Shown: positions 21,686-32,640, numbered from the stretch's first letter. The stretch is 64,000 nucleotides of DNA from Arachis hypogaea (GCF_003086295.3 NC_092039.1:73055649-73119648), one strand, 5' to 3'. Program-made: numbers and translations. Notes: generated by a model from the letters alone, not told the origin.

Positions 21686-23230
21686 AAATGGCACCGTTGC
21701 CGGGGAATTGCAAACGTGTGCCTTATTATTGGTTATTGTGAATATTAAAAAAAAAACAAAAAAATTGTCAGATTTTTATTTTAAAATTTTTTTATCTTAT
21801 CTTATCTTTTTTTCTTTTCAAAAATCACATCTTTTTCAAAATCTTTTCTTATCTTTTTTCAAAAATCATATCTTTTTCAAAATATTTAAGTACTACTTGG
21901 TTGAAAAATAATAAGTTTCTTTTTAAGACCTTATTTTTGAAAAATTTTCACAAATTTAAATTAAAAAAAATTAAAATTTTCTATGTGTTAAATTTGTTTG
22001 GAAGTTGTAATTGGAACATGGTTTTTGAGCTAAAGAACACACAACCTGTGAAAACTTTGAGCCTAAATACCTGGTTACATTATTTAACCATAAATTTTTA
22101 TTCTTGTGTGTTTTCTTCTCCATAATTGCAATCTTTGCTTTGTTCCATTCTATATGTCCATTATTTAGTGTATTTATATGCTTGCATATGATTGAGGCCA
22201 TTATTTGTATTTTTGCTCACTTATCCCAAATAAACCTACCTTTTATGCCATCTTTGTTAGCCCTCTTGAGCTTTTTAACCCCCTTATATTTCATAACCAC
22301 ATTACTAGCCTTAAGCTGAAAAACAAAATAAAAAATCTCAAGTTGAATCCTTGGTTAGCTTAAGATAGATATTGTGTATAATTTAAGTGTGGGGAATTTT
22401 ATGGGAACATGAGATGATAAGAAAAAAAGGGAATTAAATTGAATAAGATGTTTCAAGGTTTGGGAAGCATGCTCATGTGAAATCAAAATAATTAAATCAC
22501 CATGTGCATTGGAAAAAAGAAAAAAGAAAAAAAATTTGTTAAGTGATTAAATAAGGAAATACAAAAAAAAATATTACCCCAAATGCAAAATAAAAAGAAT
22601 CAATGCACATGGGACAAAATTCAAAAATAAGTTTGATACATGACCATGTAATACAAAAGTGGAAAAATTTGGGTAGCTAGGTAAAGCATCTTAAATTATA
22701 TAAAGTATGTATATTAAGTAAGATCTTAGACTAATCAAGGATTCACTTTGTTAGCTCACTTGGCCTTATATATACATCCTTACCTTTACCTCAGCCCCAT
22801 TACAACCTTGAAAAGACCTCATGATGTTTGCATTGGTACATTAAATATTTGTTGATTGGTTAGATGAAGAACAAAGTTTAGAAAGCATGATTAGAGAAGA
22901 GTAGAGTGAATTACCCTATACACTTGAGAGACTAGAGTGATATACACCACCAGTAAGGGTTCAATGCTTGATTCTATGTTCCCTGCTTTCATGAGCTATC
23001 TTCTTACAAGTTTACTTGTCTTTTATTATATGATTTGAATTAGTGGAATTTGAATTATATTTGTCTTGGAGAACTTATTTACTTTTAACCAAGTAGGTAG
23101 AAACATTTTGCATGTAGTTGCATTCACATAGATAGGTTGCATTTCATATTCTCTATCATTCTTCTTCACTCCTATATAGCTTCTCTTGGGCTTAGCATGA
23201 GGACATGATAATCTTTAAGTGTGGGGAGGT
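21686..23230 (+). other. Interior of H
   Basis: A primer-binding site (TGGCACCGTTGCCGGGGA at 21689-21706) follows the LTR. Then AT-rich sequence, two TTTAAGTGTGGGGA boxes (22384 and 23214) and a small AGGA-loop hairpin CATG-AGGA-CATG (23206-23217). Open frames are short and low-complexity; none is supported. Confidence 0.8.
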
Positions 23231-24684
23231 TGATAAACCACTATTTCATGGTTTATCTTCTGCTCAATTGAGTGGTTTTTATCAACTTTTTACCCACTTA
23301 TTCATACTATTTGCATGGTTTTACAATTTCTTCCCAAAATTTGTGCTATGATTGAAAACATGCTTCTTTGGTCTTAATTTTGCTATGTTTAATCCTCTCT
23401 TATTTCCATTCGATGCCTTGATATGTGTGTTAAGTGATTTCAGAGATTACAGGGTAGGAATGGCTTAGGGGATGGGAAAGGAAGCATGCAAAAGTGGAAG
23501 GAATACAAGAAGTTGAAGAAATTGCTAAGCTATCCAGCCTGACCTCTTTGCACTCAAACGGTCATAACTTGAGCTACAGAGATCCAAATGAGATGGTTCT
23601 AGTTGCGTTGGAAAGCAAACATCCGGGGCTTCACAACCCAAAGTTAGGTGATGCGAACGCATGGATGAAGCGCCCGCGTTGCATCTGCAAATTTCAATCC
23701 ACACAAACGCGTGGATGACGCCTCCGCGTCACTTTACCGTAACCTGTACGAACTAGTAGCGATTTTTGGGCTTTTTTGACCCAGTTTTCAGCCCAGAAGA
23801 CACAAATTAAAGGCTATAAAGTGCGGGAATGATCCATTCCTCAGATATATCATATACAACATACATTCATTCATAAATCACACTTTTCATAATTTAGATG
23901 TAGTTTTTAGAGAGAGGCTCTCTCCTCTCTCTTAGGAATTAGGATTAGGATTCCTCTTAAAAGACTTAGGAATATTTTCATCTTCTACAATTACAGGTTC
24001 AATGTTCCTTTTATTTATCTTTTCAATCTAATTTATGAACTTGTCCATGTTAGAATTGATATCTTTTATAATTTGAGGTAGACTCATGATTGTTTTCTTC
24101 TATTTATTATATAAATAATTTAGATTTTTCCCTTTTGACTTTGGTTGATTCATTGGTAACTCTTGAGTTTTCAAACTCATCATGATTGATAATTGTTATC
24201 TTTGCTGATTAATTTAGATTCCTATAACTCTAGTCTTTTCTTGAGGAGTTGACTAGGACTTTAGGTGTTAAATTAATTTGTCCACTTAACTGACCTTCAT
24301 AGTTAGAGGTTGACTTAGTGGGAACAAAAATATAATTCTCGTCACCATTGATAAGGATAACTAGGATAGGACTTCCAGTTTTTATACATTGCCAAGAGTT
24401 TTATTAGTTATTAATTTATTAATTCCCTGCAATCTATTTCTCTTATTCAAACCTTTCAAAAACCCAAAAATACTATTTTCCATAACCAATAATAAAACAC
24501 ACCTCTCTACAATTCCTTGAGAAGACGACCCGAGTTTTGAATACTTCGGTTTATAAATTTTATTGGGTTTGTTACTTGTTACAACCAAATGTTTGTACGA
24601 AAGGATTTTCTGTTGGTTTAGAAGCTATACATACAATGCGATCATATTTTTATATTTCTTTACCGATAGGAAATCCGATCGTCA
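23231..24684 (+). repeat. 3' LTR of H
   Basis: Closely matches 20207-21685, with a few short indels (for example in the CpG-rich patch at 23645-23745). Confidence 0.92.
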
Positions 24685-24689
24685 ACCAA

Positions 24690-25463
24690 CCTCAGAGACC
24701 TTAGAACTTTAACAATAGTTCTCAGGGCGCTGTCCAGCAGAACAATGATTTGGAAGCAATATTGACAGGTTTTAGACAGGAAACCAGAGCGTCCATCAAG
24801 AATGTGGAGATTCAAATGGGTCAAATAGCCACCAGAGTTAATGAAATTGATTAGAGGACCACTAATAGCCTTCCTGGTAACACAATTCCAAATCCAAGAG
24901 AGGAATGCAAGGCTATCACCTTGATAAATGGACAAGTGGCAAGTACGGAAGAAAAAGTTATGCAGGAAACCAGAGTCTCCATTAGAAATTTAGAGGTGCT
25001 AGTGGAACAACTGAGCAAGCAAATACTTGAGAGGTCTGCAAGTACATCTCAAGGTGATACAGTAGTGAACCCAGGAGAAGATTGCAAGGTTATTCAGTTG
25101 AGAAGTGGTAAAGTAGCTGGCTCTGAGACCAAGGTCAATGAAAAGTTAGTTGAAAATGAAGATCTAGAGGAGAAGAAGGAAGAAGTAGAGCGCACCCATC
25201 CAAAGCGTGCGGACAATCCTACATTGCCAAAGGCTTCTGAGTACAAGCCTAAGATGCCATATCCTCAGAGACTTCAAAAGGAGACTAAGGACAAGCAGTT
25301 CTTGGAAATCTTCAGAAAGTTACAAATCAATATTCCTTTTTCTGAGGTTTTGGAGAAAATGCCTATCTATGTCAAGTTCATGAAGGAGCTGTTGTCAAAG
25401 AAAAAACGTTTAATGGGAGATGAGATAGTAGTCCTGACTAAGGAATGTAGTGCTATAATTTAG
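24690..25463 (+). pseudogene. gag: G: gag, C-terminal part
   Basis: Continues the gag frame after H. Contains two related segments in tandem: ETRASIKNVEIQMGQ...NPREECKAIT (24777-24925) and ETRVSIRNLEVLVEQ...NPGEDCKVIQ with LRSGK (24967-25110). Then KMPYPQRLQKE (about 25252), FSEVLEKMPIYVKFMKELLSKKK, and ECSAII. One stop near 24855 and one at 25461, both at or near Gln positions. Frame joins the protease directly. Confidence 0.85.
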
Positions 25464-25973
25464 AATAACTTGCCAAAAAAGATGCCAGATCCAATGAGCT
25501 TTCAAATTCCATGCACCATTGGGAGCACAACCTTTGAGAAAGCCCTATGTGATCTAGGGGCAAGCATCAATCTAATGCCCTTATCTGTGATGAAGAAGCT
25601 ACAAATCCAAGAGGCACAACCCACAAAGATAGCATTACAGATGGCAGACAAATCTATAAAGTCTGCATACGGATTAGTGGAGAATATCTTGGTCAAAGTG
25701 GGTAAGTTCTTCCTCCCAGCAGGCTTTGTGATTCTAGACATGGGGGAGGATGAGAATGCCTATATAACTCTGGGAAGACCATTCCTAGTCACTGGAAGAG
25801 CTCTGATTGATGTAGAAGTGGGTGAATTAGTGCTTAGAGTGCGTAATGAGCAACTGGCCTTTCATGTCTTCAAAGATATACATTCAACAGGTGAAGAAGA
25901 GAGGTGCATGCAGACTGAGCTTATTGATCTAACCCTTCAAAAACCCCCTGATGATACACAGCAGAATCTGTAG
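25464..25973 (+). pseudogene. pol: G: aspartic protease
   Basis: An open frame of 167 residues from 25470, but separated from gag by the stop at 25461. The active-site motif CDLGASINLMP is intact (about 25549), and the second motif ITLGRPFL lies near 25765. Typical Athila-lineage retropepsin, which would cut the polyprotein. It ends QQNL and a stop. Confidence 0.85.
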
Positions 25974-26291
25974 CTTAAACCTCGCTTGGCAATAATCAAT
26001 AAAATTTCTCCTGACATCAAACCTAAGTTTGGTGTTGGGAATGTATCATCTACCAAGGAAGAGGTTCCCAAAAAGAAGAAAGTACCCAGATGATGGAGAA
26101 ATAAAAAGATCCCCACTGAAGGTTTTTCCCCAAGAATGAAGGTGGTGTTGACCAACAATCCAGCATGGGTTTATACAGTAATCAGAATCTTCTCTTTGGA
26201 GCATATTGAGCTACGTTATGGAGACACCAGAAAGAAGTTCAAAGTAAGGGGTGAAGAGCTGAGCCCCTATGATCCTCCTCCTTAGAGAAGC
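25974..26291 (+). pseudogene. G: extra C-terminal coding region in place of reverse transcriptase
   Basis: In the protease frame, PKFGVGNVSSTKEEVPKKKK, KKIPTEGFSPRMKVV, and SLEHIELRY can be read to about 26285, with stops near 25971 and 26094. Element E has a related stretch (50641-50985: KKIPTEGLS, SLEHVELI). No known domain was recognised. It directly precedes the post-pol hairpin block, so it occupies the place of reverse transcriptase and integrase. Confidence 0.55.
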
Positions 26292-26300
26292 TGACCGTCA

Positions 26301-26342
26301 AGCTAGTGACAATAAAGAAGTGCTTGTCGGGAGGCAACCCAA
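26301..26342 (+). promoter_or_regulatory. Post-pol hairpin block of G
   Basis: AGCTAGTGAC..TAAAGAAG followed by TCGGG-AGGCAA-CCCAA (26327-26342). It corresponds to 36418-36433 in D and 51009-51026 in E, right after the coding region. One mismatched pair here. Confidence 0.6.
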
Positions 26343-26454
26343 TAATTTCGTATCCTTAGCTATTTTTATGATTTTTATTGAGTTCTTACTAATTTTCTGA
26401 TCATGCAGCTATGTTATTCCAGGAACCGAACACCTCAAGCTATTAAAAGAAAAA

Positions 26455-27010
26455 AGAAAAAAAAGAGCACACGACGTGAAAGTGTCGCTGACGTGAACGC
26501 GTCATTCATATGTGCGTGAAAAAAAAACAACAAAATTGACAAAGAGTTGTGCGGGAATGGTGCTGGACTCATGCTTGGCGCACAAACATGACCGCGTGTA
26601 CGTGTACCCCACGCGTGCGCGTCATTTGCACTTATCGCCATCCACGCATGAGCGTCATTGACACGTACGCGTGACCTGCAAAATCAACGTAAAGGAATGT
26701 TTGGGCAAAAAGTTGTGCTGGCTTGGGGCTGAAAGCGTGCTAGAGGCATAAAGTTACTCACGCGAACGCATCCCTGATGCGTGCGCGTCATTTGCATAAA
26801 TGGCCGTCCATGCGTGCGCGTGCATGACGCGTGTGCGTCGTATGAAAATTTGGTTCCCAAGCCATACGAACAGAAAGTCGCGCGGGCGCGTGGCTGGTTT
26901 CGTGCGAATCGCACAAAATCCAGGGCACGCAATTGCGTGCTTGACACTAACGCGTCATTATGAAAATTGCGTGACCTACGCGAACGCGTGCCATACGTGT
27001 ACGCGTCGTT
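26455..27010. repeat. Interior cluster of ACGCGT palindromes in G
   Basis: Roughly fifteen units such as CACGCGTGCGCGTCATTTGC, ACGTACGCGTGAC and ACGCGAACGCGTG. The motif is the same as in the LTR cluster at 594-790 but lies between the coding region and the 3' part. No coding frame is supported; those found are translations of the repeats. Confidence 0.75.
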
Positions 27011-27027
27011 TGCGCCACCAAGTTTTC

Positions 27028-27047
27028 TTTCTCTCTCTCTCTCTCTC
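27028..27047. repeat. (TC)n microsatellite
   Basis: About ten CT dinucleotides in a row. Confidence 0.9.
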
Positions 27048-27127
27048 CCATCCTAATTCTCTCTTATTCTTTTATCCTTTTATTTTTCTCTCCTCACAAT
27101 ATTTGTCTCTTCTATTTTTAGTTCTTC

Positions 27128-27147
27128 TTTGCTTGAGGACAAGCAAA
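27128..27147 (+). promoter_or_regulatory. AGGA-loop hairpin, interior copy in G
   Basis: TTTGCTTG-AGGA-CAAGCAAA, eight pairs; outermost pair T-A instead of the G-C seen at 364-383. Followed by CTTTAAGTTTGGTGTTG. In D, D2 and E this copy lies just before the 3' ORF. Confidence 0.65.
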
Positions 27148-27149
27148 CC

Positions 27150-28316
27150 TTTAAGTTTGGTGTTGACGCTACGCTTATAGGTTTTCTAGCACAAAAGGGA
27201 GGCGAATCATCTTCACAGAGGAGCACAACCTGAAGAATAAAGCGACCGCTAGGATAATTAAGGTGGTTGAGTTCCTTTCATTTTTTATTCCTCCCCTCTT
27301 TTTCTATGTTATGTTTCGGTTTTCTGCTATTTTGCTTTTTTTGTTGCATGATCCTTTATTAGTTAGAATCTTAGGACTAGTTTAGTTTTCTTTCAATTGC
27401 TTTAATACTGAAAAGATGTTTCATGTACCACTCACTGAACTTGAATCTAAAAAGAAAAGAAAAAGAAGTGATGTATTGCATGAGAAATTGAGTTTAATTT
27501 TAAGAATAGACTTATTTACTTAAAGGTGATGGTATTTTCTGTGATTTTTGAATGCATGATATGAACAGTGCATATTTGAATTTGAATCAAAGGATGTTGA
27601 TGTATAAGGAACAGGAATTGAGAGAATTATTATGACTTATCTGAAATAAACAAAAATTTAATCCTTGAAGCAAAAGAAATAGCAAAAAATAAATAAATAA
27701 TAATTAATAAACAAAAGTAAGGTCCAAGGCTCTGAGCATCAATGACTAAAGAGGTCAGACATGATTAAAAGCTCAAAGAGTTGTTTCCCTAGTCATATGC
27801 TTGTGGTGTGATTGTGTCAAGTAATCCTTGAGACATAACACTTAGAGTCGAGACCAAGTGCGTTTAACAGAGTATGCCAAAGGTTTTGAGCACCACTGTC
27901 TGGGAGTAACTGAAAGATAAATCAGGACTCAAAAAAAGTCCCCTAGTTAAGTGCTTGTGGTGTTTATGTGTCAAGTAATCCTTGAGACAAAATATTTAAA
28001 GTCATGGCTAGGCTCAAAGTGCAAAGCACCAAAGAAAAAATAAATTAAAATAAATTCTGCTGTGTTCAAGGATTAAACGGAAATATAAAGATAAGAGAAT
28101 TCATAATATTATCCAGATTCTAATTCTGAATGACAATGACATACTTCTGATTCAAAAGAGAGTGAGATGCCAAAACTGTTCAAGGATTACAGTTATAAAC
28201 CCCACTATAAAAAGAGAAATGAGCTTAATCGAACTCTCATTCTCATGCAAATTCACATCTTAAGCTTATATAGTTTTGGTTGCTTGAGGACAAGCAACAG
28301 TTTAAGTATGGTGTTG
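27150..28316 (+). other. 3' non-coding region of G
   Basis: The 3' ORF present in D and E is missing; only what may be its end (AAGGTGGTTGAG at about 27260) remains. The rest holds blocks common to all Athila-like elements here: TGAACAGTGCATA, TCCTTGAAGCAAA, TCCAAGGCTCTGAGCATCAATG, and GAGATGCCAAAACTGTT. A GCTTGTGGTGT...TCCTTGAGACA block occurs twice (27800 and 27953). A second hairpin lies at 28279-28298. Confidence 0.7.
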
Positions 28317-29720
28317 TGATGCGTGAGCATCTTGCCTATCTTTTCCTAGTGAATTTGCACTTAAATTGTTGAGTTTAATTAAGAATTAATTATATTTTAG
28401 CCACTATGGATGCTATTTTGACTTTTGGGAAATTTTATTTATTTTAGGTAGCATTTAGCGGAATTTGACGGAGTTTCTGCAGCACAAGAATCAAAGGAGA
28501 TGGTTACGAGGAGTGACGCACACGCGTGCCTGACGCGTGTGCGTGATCTGGAAGTATCCATGGCGACGCGTACGCGTGACTGATGTGTACGCCTGAGTTG
28601 AAGATTTGCTTAGCGATACGTCCGCGTGACTCGCAGAAAAAACCATCGATGCGTATGCATGACTGACGCGTATGCGTGACATGCGCCACGTGCAAAAGAA
28701 TGCTGGCTGTGATTTCTGGGCTATTTTGACCCAGTTTCCAGCCTAGAAAACACAGATTAGAAGCTACGGACTGGACAAAGCAAGTGGTCCCCACCCATCA
28801 GCTGAAGACTTGTTAATTAATTCGAATTTAAATTCAAATCTTATCTTTTAGGAAAAGATATTATTTTTATTTTTTAGATAGTTAGATTTTTAATCTATTA
28901 GGATTAGTTATAAATAGGAATTTAGATGCCATCAGATAGTATAGTACATTTTACCAGAACCCTTATTTTTCTTCTCTGAACCATGAGCAACTAATCCTCC
29001 ATTGTTAAAGTTAGGAGCTCTGTCTTTTTGTATGGATTGATTGGTTTGATCTTTCTAATTTATTTCATGTTTTGATTTATATTTCAATAATTGTTTTCGT
29101 TCTTATTCTATGAATTTGGGTGGAACGGAAGTATGACCCATGTTCTAGTTGAGTTTTTGTAAAACTTGGAAAAGCTCTTTACTTGAACAACAGCTTGAAA
29201 ACATATTATACTAAATTTCTAATTGTTTGTATTTAACGGGATACGTGACATATAATCCCCTTATTTTTGGATAATTAGGATTTTTGTGGCATATAAACTG
29301 AACTTTGAACTTCACCTTCTAATTGGAATTAATTGACCAAGGAATTGACAGTTAATGAATTTTAGAGGAGACTAGGAAGGTCTAAGGAATTAGGGTCTAG
29401 TCACATAGTTTGCCATGAAATTAAATCTTGCATGATTAAATTAGTTAGTAATAAAAGTTAATCCGGAAAATAGATAACTCTAAAACCTTAACTGTTTTCT
29501 CAATATTTTATTCCCAACTTATTTATCTGCCAGTCTTTAATATTCCAAATTTACTATTTAATGCTCTTTGAACTTCCAAACACTATTTTTTTAACTCCAA
29601 AACACTATTGTTGCTTAATTCATCAATCCTCGTGGGATCGACCCTTACTCATGTAAGGTATTACTTGGTATGACCCGGTGCACTTGCCGGTTAGTTTGTG
29701 GGTTATAAAATACCGCATCA
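28317..29720 (+). repeat. 3' LTR of G
   Basis: 1404 bp, TGATGCGTGAGC...CCGCATCA, uninterrupted. Includes the palindrome cluster at 28510-28690. Similarity to the left LTR is high. Confidence 0.93.
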
Positions 29721-29874
29721 ACAACCCAGCCATTATTGTAGTTTATTTGTCATTTAAATAATAATTATAGGAGTTCACAGAGTTATAGAAGGATTCATAG
29801 CAGAGAGTAGAGAATAGAAGCTCACTGGCACAAAAATGCTAGTAAGAGGCACCTTTGGGCGTTAAACGCTAGAA
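29721..29874 (+). mobile_element. Fragment of element D2 interior
   Basis: Starts inside the right half of the post-pol hairpin (CAACCCAG) and matches D at about 36426-36612, including GAGTTCACAGAGTTA and GGGCGTTAAACGCTAG at 29857. G therefore inserted into the post-pol hairpin of a D-type element. The rest of that element continues at 42026. Confidence 0.7.
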
Positions 29875-30862
29875 TGGACCCAGAAGTGGATTTTTACGTC
29901 ATTTACTCATTTCTGTATACCCTAGGTTACTAGTTCACTATTAATAGGATCTTTTGACATTGTATCTAGAACCTCATGACACTTTACACATTTCTCATTG
30001 TATCTTCTACGGCATGAGTCTCTAAACCTCATGGTTGGGGGTGAGGAGCCCTGCTGTGTCTTGATGGATTAATGCAATTACTACTGTTTTTCATTCAATC
30101 ATGCTTGCTTCCATTCCAAGATATCACTTGTTCCTAAACCTGATGAATGTGATGACCCGTGACACTCATCATCATTCTCAACTATGAACGTGTGCCTGAC
30201 AACCACCTCCGTTCTACCTTAGATTGAGTAGATATCTCTTGGATTCCTTAATCAGAATCTTCGTGGTATAAGCTAGAATTGATGGCGGCATTCAAGAGAA
30301 TCCGGAAGGTCTAAACTTTGTCTGTGGTATTCTGAGTAGGATTCAAGGATTGAATGACTGTGCCGAGCTTCAAACTCCTGAGAGTTGGGCGTTAGTGACA
30401 GACGCAAAAGAATCACTGGATTCTATTCCAACCCGATTGAGAACCGACAAATGATTAGCCGTGCTGTGACAGAGCGCGTTGAACATTTTCACTGAGAGGA
30501 TGGGAGGTAGCCATTGACAACGGTGAAACCCTACATACAGCTTGCCATGGAAGGAGCCTTGCGTGCTTGAAGAATAAGACAGTAGGAAAGCAGAGGTTCA
30601 GAAGATAGAGCATCTCCAAAACCTCAACCTGTTCCCCATTACTGCAAAACAAGTACTTATTTCATGTTCTTTTGCTTTTTACAATCAACCTGATAATTAT
30701 TGATATCCTGACTAAGAGTTACAAGATAACCATAGTTTGCTTCAAGCCGACAATCTCTGTGGGATCGACCCTTACTCACGTAAGGTATTACTTGGACGAC
30801 CCAGTGCACTTGCTGGTTAGTTGTGCGGAATTGCAAAAGTGTGATTGCAATTTCGTGCACCA
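29875..30862 (+). repeat. 5' LTR of D, truncated at its start
   Basis: Matches 39763-40747; the first 0.5 kb of the LTR, which includes the palindrome cluster, is missing. Ends TTTCGTGCACCA. Confidence 0.9.
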
Positions 30863-30868
30863 AGTTTT

Positions 30869-30886
30869 TGGCGCCGTTGCCGGGGA
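30869..30886 (+). promoter_or_regulatory. Primer-binding site of D
   Basis: TGGCGCCGTTGCCGGGGA, complementary to the 3' end of plant tRNA-Asp, six bases after the LTR. Unmutated. Confidence 0.9.
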
Positions 30887-31417
30887 TTGTTCGAGTTTGG
30901 ACAACTGACGGCTTATCTTGTTGCGTAGATTAGGACTGTTTTGTTTTTGTTGGTTTAGAGTCTTTTATTTGAGTCTAGTTTCATATTTTAAGTTTGGTGT
31001 CAATTGCATGCTTTTGTTTTCTTTAAATTTTTTTTCGAATTTGCCTGTTCTTAGTCCTTTCTTGTTCTTTAAAAATTCTAAGTTTGGTGTCTTCTTTGTG
31101 TTTTACCTTTAAAATTTTCGAAAATTTGTGTTTGATTTTCTAAAAATTTTAAGTTTGGTGTCATTTTGTTGTTTTCCTCTTTCCTCATTTCAAAAATAAA
31201 CTCTGTTTCAAATAATTTTCAATCATATCTTTTCAATTTCTAATTCCAAAATCTTTTTAACTAATTAATTGATTTAGTTTTCAATTTGATTTGATCTTAT
31301 TTTCTTTTAGTTTTTGAAAATTTATTTTGTTTTCCTTTTGTTTTATTTTATTTTTTTCGGTCAATTCAAAAAAAAAAAAAAACAATTTACTTCACTTGTG
31401 AATTCATATCATATGCT
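30887..31417 (+). other. Leader of D with three TTAAGTTTGGTGTC boxes
   Basis: AT-rich. The box lies at 30987-31001, 31077-31091 and 31147-31162. E has the same three (47147, 47267, 47337), with 70 bp between the last two in both. The beginning of gag has been deleted near 31400. Confidence 0.7.
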
Positions 31418-32640
31418 AACCCCATTATAGCTGCATATGGGAGTAGCATCTGTATACCTCCCATCAAAGCAAGCAGCTTTGAGCTAAATCCTCAACTCAT
31501 TATCATGGTGTAGCAAAATTGCCAGTATTCCGGTCTTCCACAGGAAGAACCTACTGAGTTTCTGGCACAGTTCTTACAAATTGCTGACACAGTACGTGAT
31601 AAAGAGGTGGATCAGGATGTCTACAGACTATTACTGTTTCCATTTGCTGTAAAAGATCAAGCTAAGAGGTGGTTGAATAACCAACCTACAGCAAGCATAA
31701 AGACATGGAAACAGTTATCAGACAAATTCCTGAATCAATTCTACCCTCCAAAAAGGATGACACAGCTAAGGCTGGACATCCAAGGCTTTAAACAAGAGGA
31801 TAATGAATCCCTTTATAATGCCTGGGAGAGGTATAGAGGTATGCTAAGAAAATGCCCCTCTGAAATGTTTTCAGAGTGGGTACAGCTAGACATCTTCTAC
31901 TATGGGCTTACAGAAAAAGCTCAGATGTCTTTAGACCACTCAGCTGGTGGATCTATACACATGAGGAAGACAATTGAAGAGGCTCAAGAGCTTATAGATA
32001 CTGTTGCTAGAAATCAATATTTGTACGCTAGCAATGAGTTCTCTACAAAACAGGAAGTTATGGCAGTAGCCACTGATCCTAATCCTCAAGAACAGATGAT
32101 TGAGCTTAATCAGCAATTACACCTGATGACAAAACAGTTAGCAGAATTTAAGGAGATGCTCCAAGAAACTAAAATTGCTAACAAGAACATAGAAGCGCAG
32201 TTGAATCAGGAAAAACAGCAGCTATCTAAACAGATAACAGAAGAATGCCAAGCAGTTCAACTGAGGAGTGGAAAGGCATTGAATAACACTGCTCAAAGTA
32301 GCAAAAAGCCAAATAAGGAACAATTGACAGAGGATGACCAAACCACTGTCCAAAATCCCTCTGAGGACAGTAAGAGCCCAGAGAGGAAGACTTTTGGCGT
32401 TCAAATGCCAGAAAATGGGGGAAAGCTGGCGTTAAACGCCCATTCCCTGCCCTGTTCTGGCGTTCAAACGCCAGAAAAGGGAGAAAATTTGGCGTTAAAC
32501 GCCCAATCTTCACCCAATCCTGGCGTTCAAACGCCAAGGGAGGATCAAACACCTGAGAGTGCTGATAATAATCCCTCTAAAAAGGCTTCTTCAACCACTT
32601 CTGTAAGGAATAAACCTGCAGCAACTAAGGTTGAAGAATA
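31418..32640 (+). pseudogene. gag: D: gag
   Basis: The frame can be read from NPIIAAYGSS, so the N-terminus is missing. Stop TAG at 31511 in a Gln-Gln pair. The capsid core follows: FPFAVKDQAKRWLNN, FYPPKRMTQLRLDI, ESLYNAWERYRGM, LDIFYYGL, SAGGSIH, VARNQYLYASN. Then a Gln-rich helical part, ECQAVQLRSGK (about 32245), and a linker where alternating GVQTPEK and LALNA units (32396-32540) are encoded by GGCGTT..AACGCC palindromes. Confidence 0.9.
32396..32535. repeat. Five GGCGTTnnAACGCC palindromes inside the gag of D
   Basis: At 32396 (imperfect), 32428, 32459, 32491 and 32522. Two forms alternate: GGCGTTAAACGCC and GGCGTTCAAACGCC. They stay in frame and code LALNA and GVQTP peptides. Confidence 0.9.

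Larger units (their letters stand above)
20207..24684 (+). mobile_element. Element H, non-coding LTR retrotransposon inserted in gag of G
   Basis: LTRs of 1479 bp (20207-21685) and 1454 bp (23231-24684) begin TGATAAACCACTATTTCATGG and end CGATCGTCA, flanked by ACCAA (20202-20206 and 24685-24689). A primer-binding site follows the left LTR, and a purine-rich GTGGGGAGG precedes the right one. The interior is only 1545 bp with no credible coding frame, so it must rely on proteins of another element (a large non-autonomous retrotransposon derivative). Its 3' interior resembles Athila-group elements (TTTAAGTGTGGGG). Confidence 0.93.
402..29720 (+). mobile_element. Element G, Athila-like Ty3/gypsy retrotransposon, gag-protease only
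   Basis: LTRs of about 1.39 kb (402-995 plus 17917-18705, and 28317-29720) both start TGATGCGTGA and end CCGCATCA. The left one is followed by a tRNA-Asp-type primer-binding site. The interior holds gag, protease and a short further coding region, with no reverse transcriptase or integrase, so the element is non-autonomous. It has been entered by A (in the 5' LTR) and H (in gag). Its left LTR is preceded by interior sequence of another G copy, so the two share an LTR, as expected after unequal recombination between tandem copies. It lies in the post-pol hairpin region of element D2; the left target copy is outside the window. Confidence 0.85.

Noticed and set aside
30455..30652. A 65-residue minus-strand ORF in the D LTRs (again at 40340-40537, and at 59222-59422 in J)
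   Set aside because: Its conservation follows from LTR conservation; it is eroded in D2 and E and has no recognisable domain.
30869..30886. tRNA gene remnant at the TGGCGCCGTTGCCGGGGA sites
   Set aside because: Only the complement of a tRNA 3' end is present, directly after LTR ends; these are primer-binding sites.
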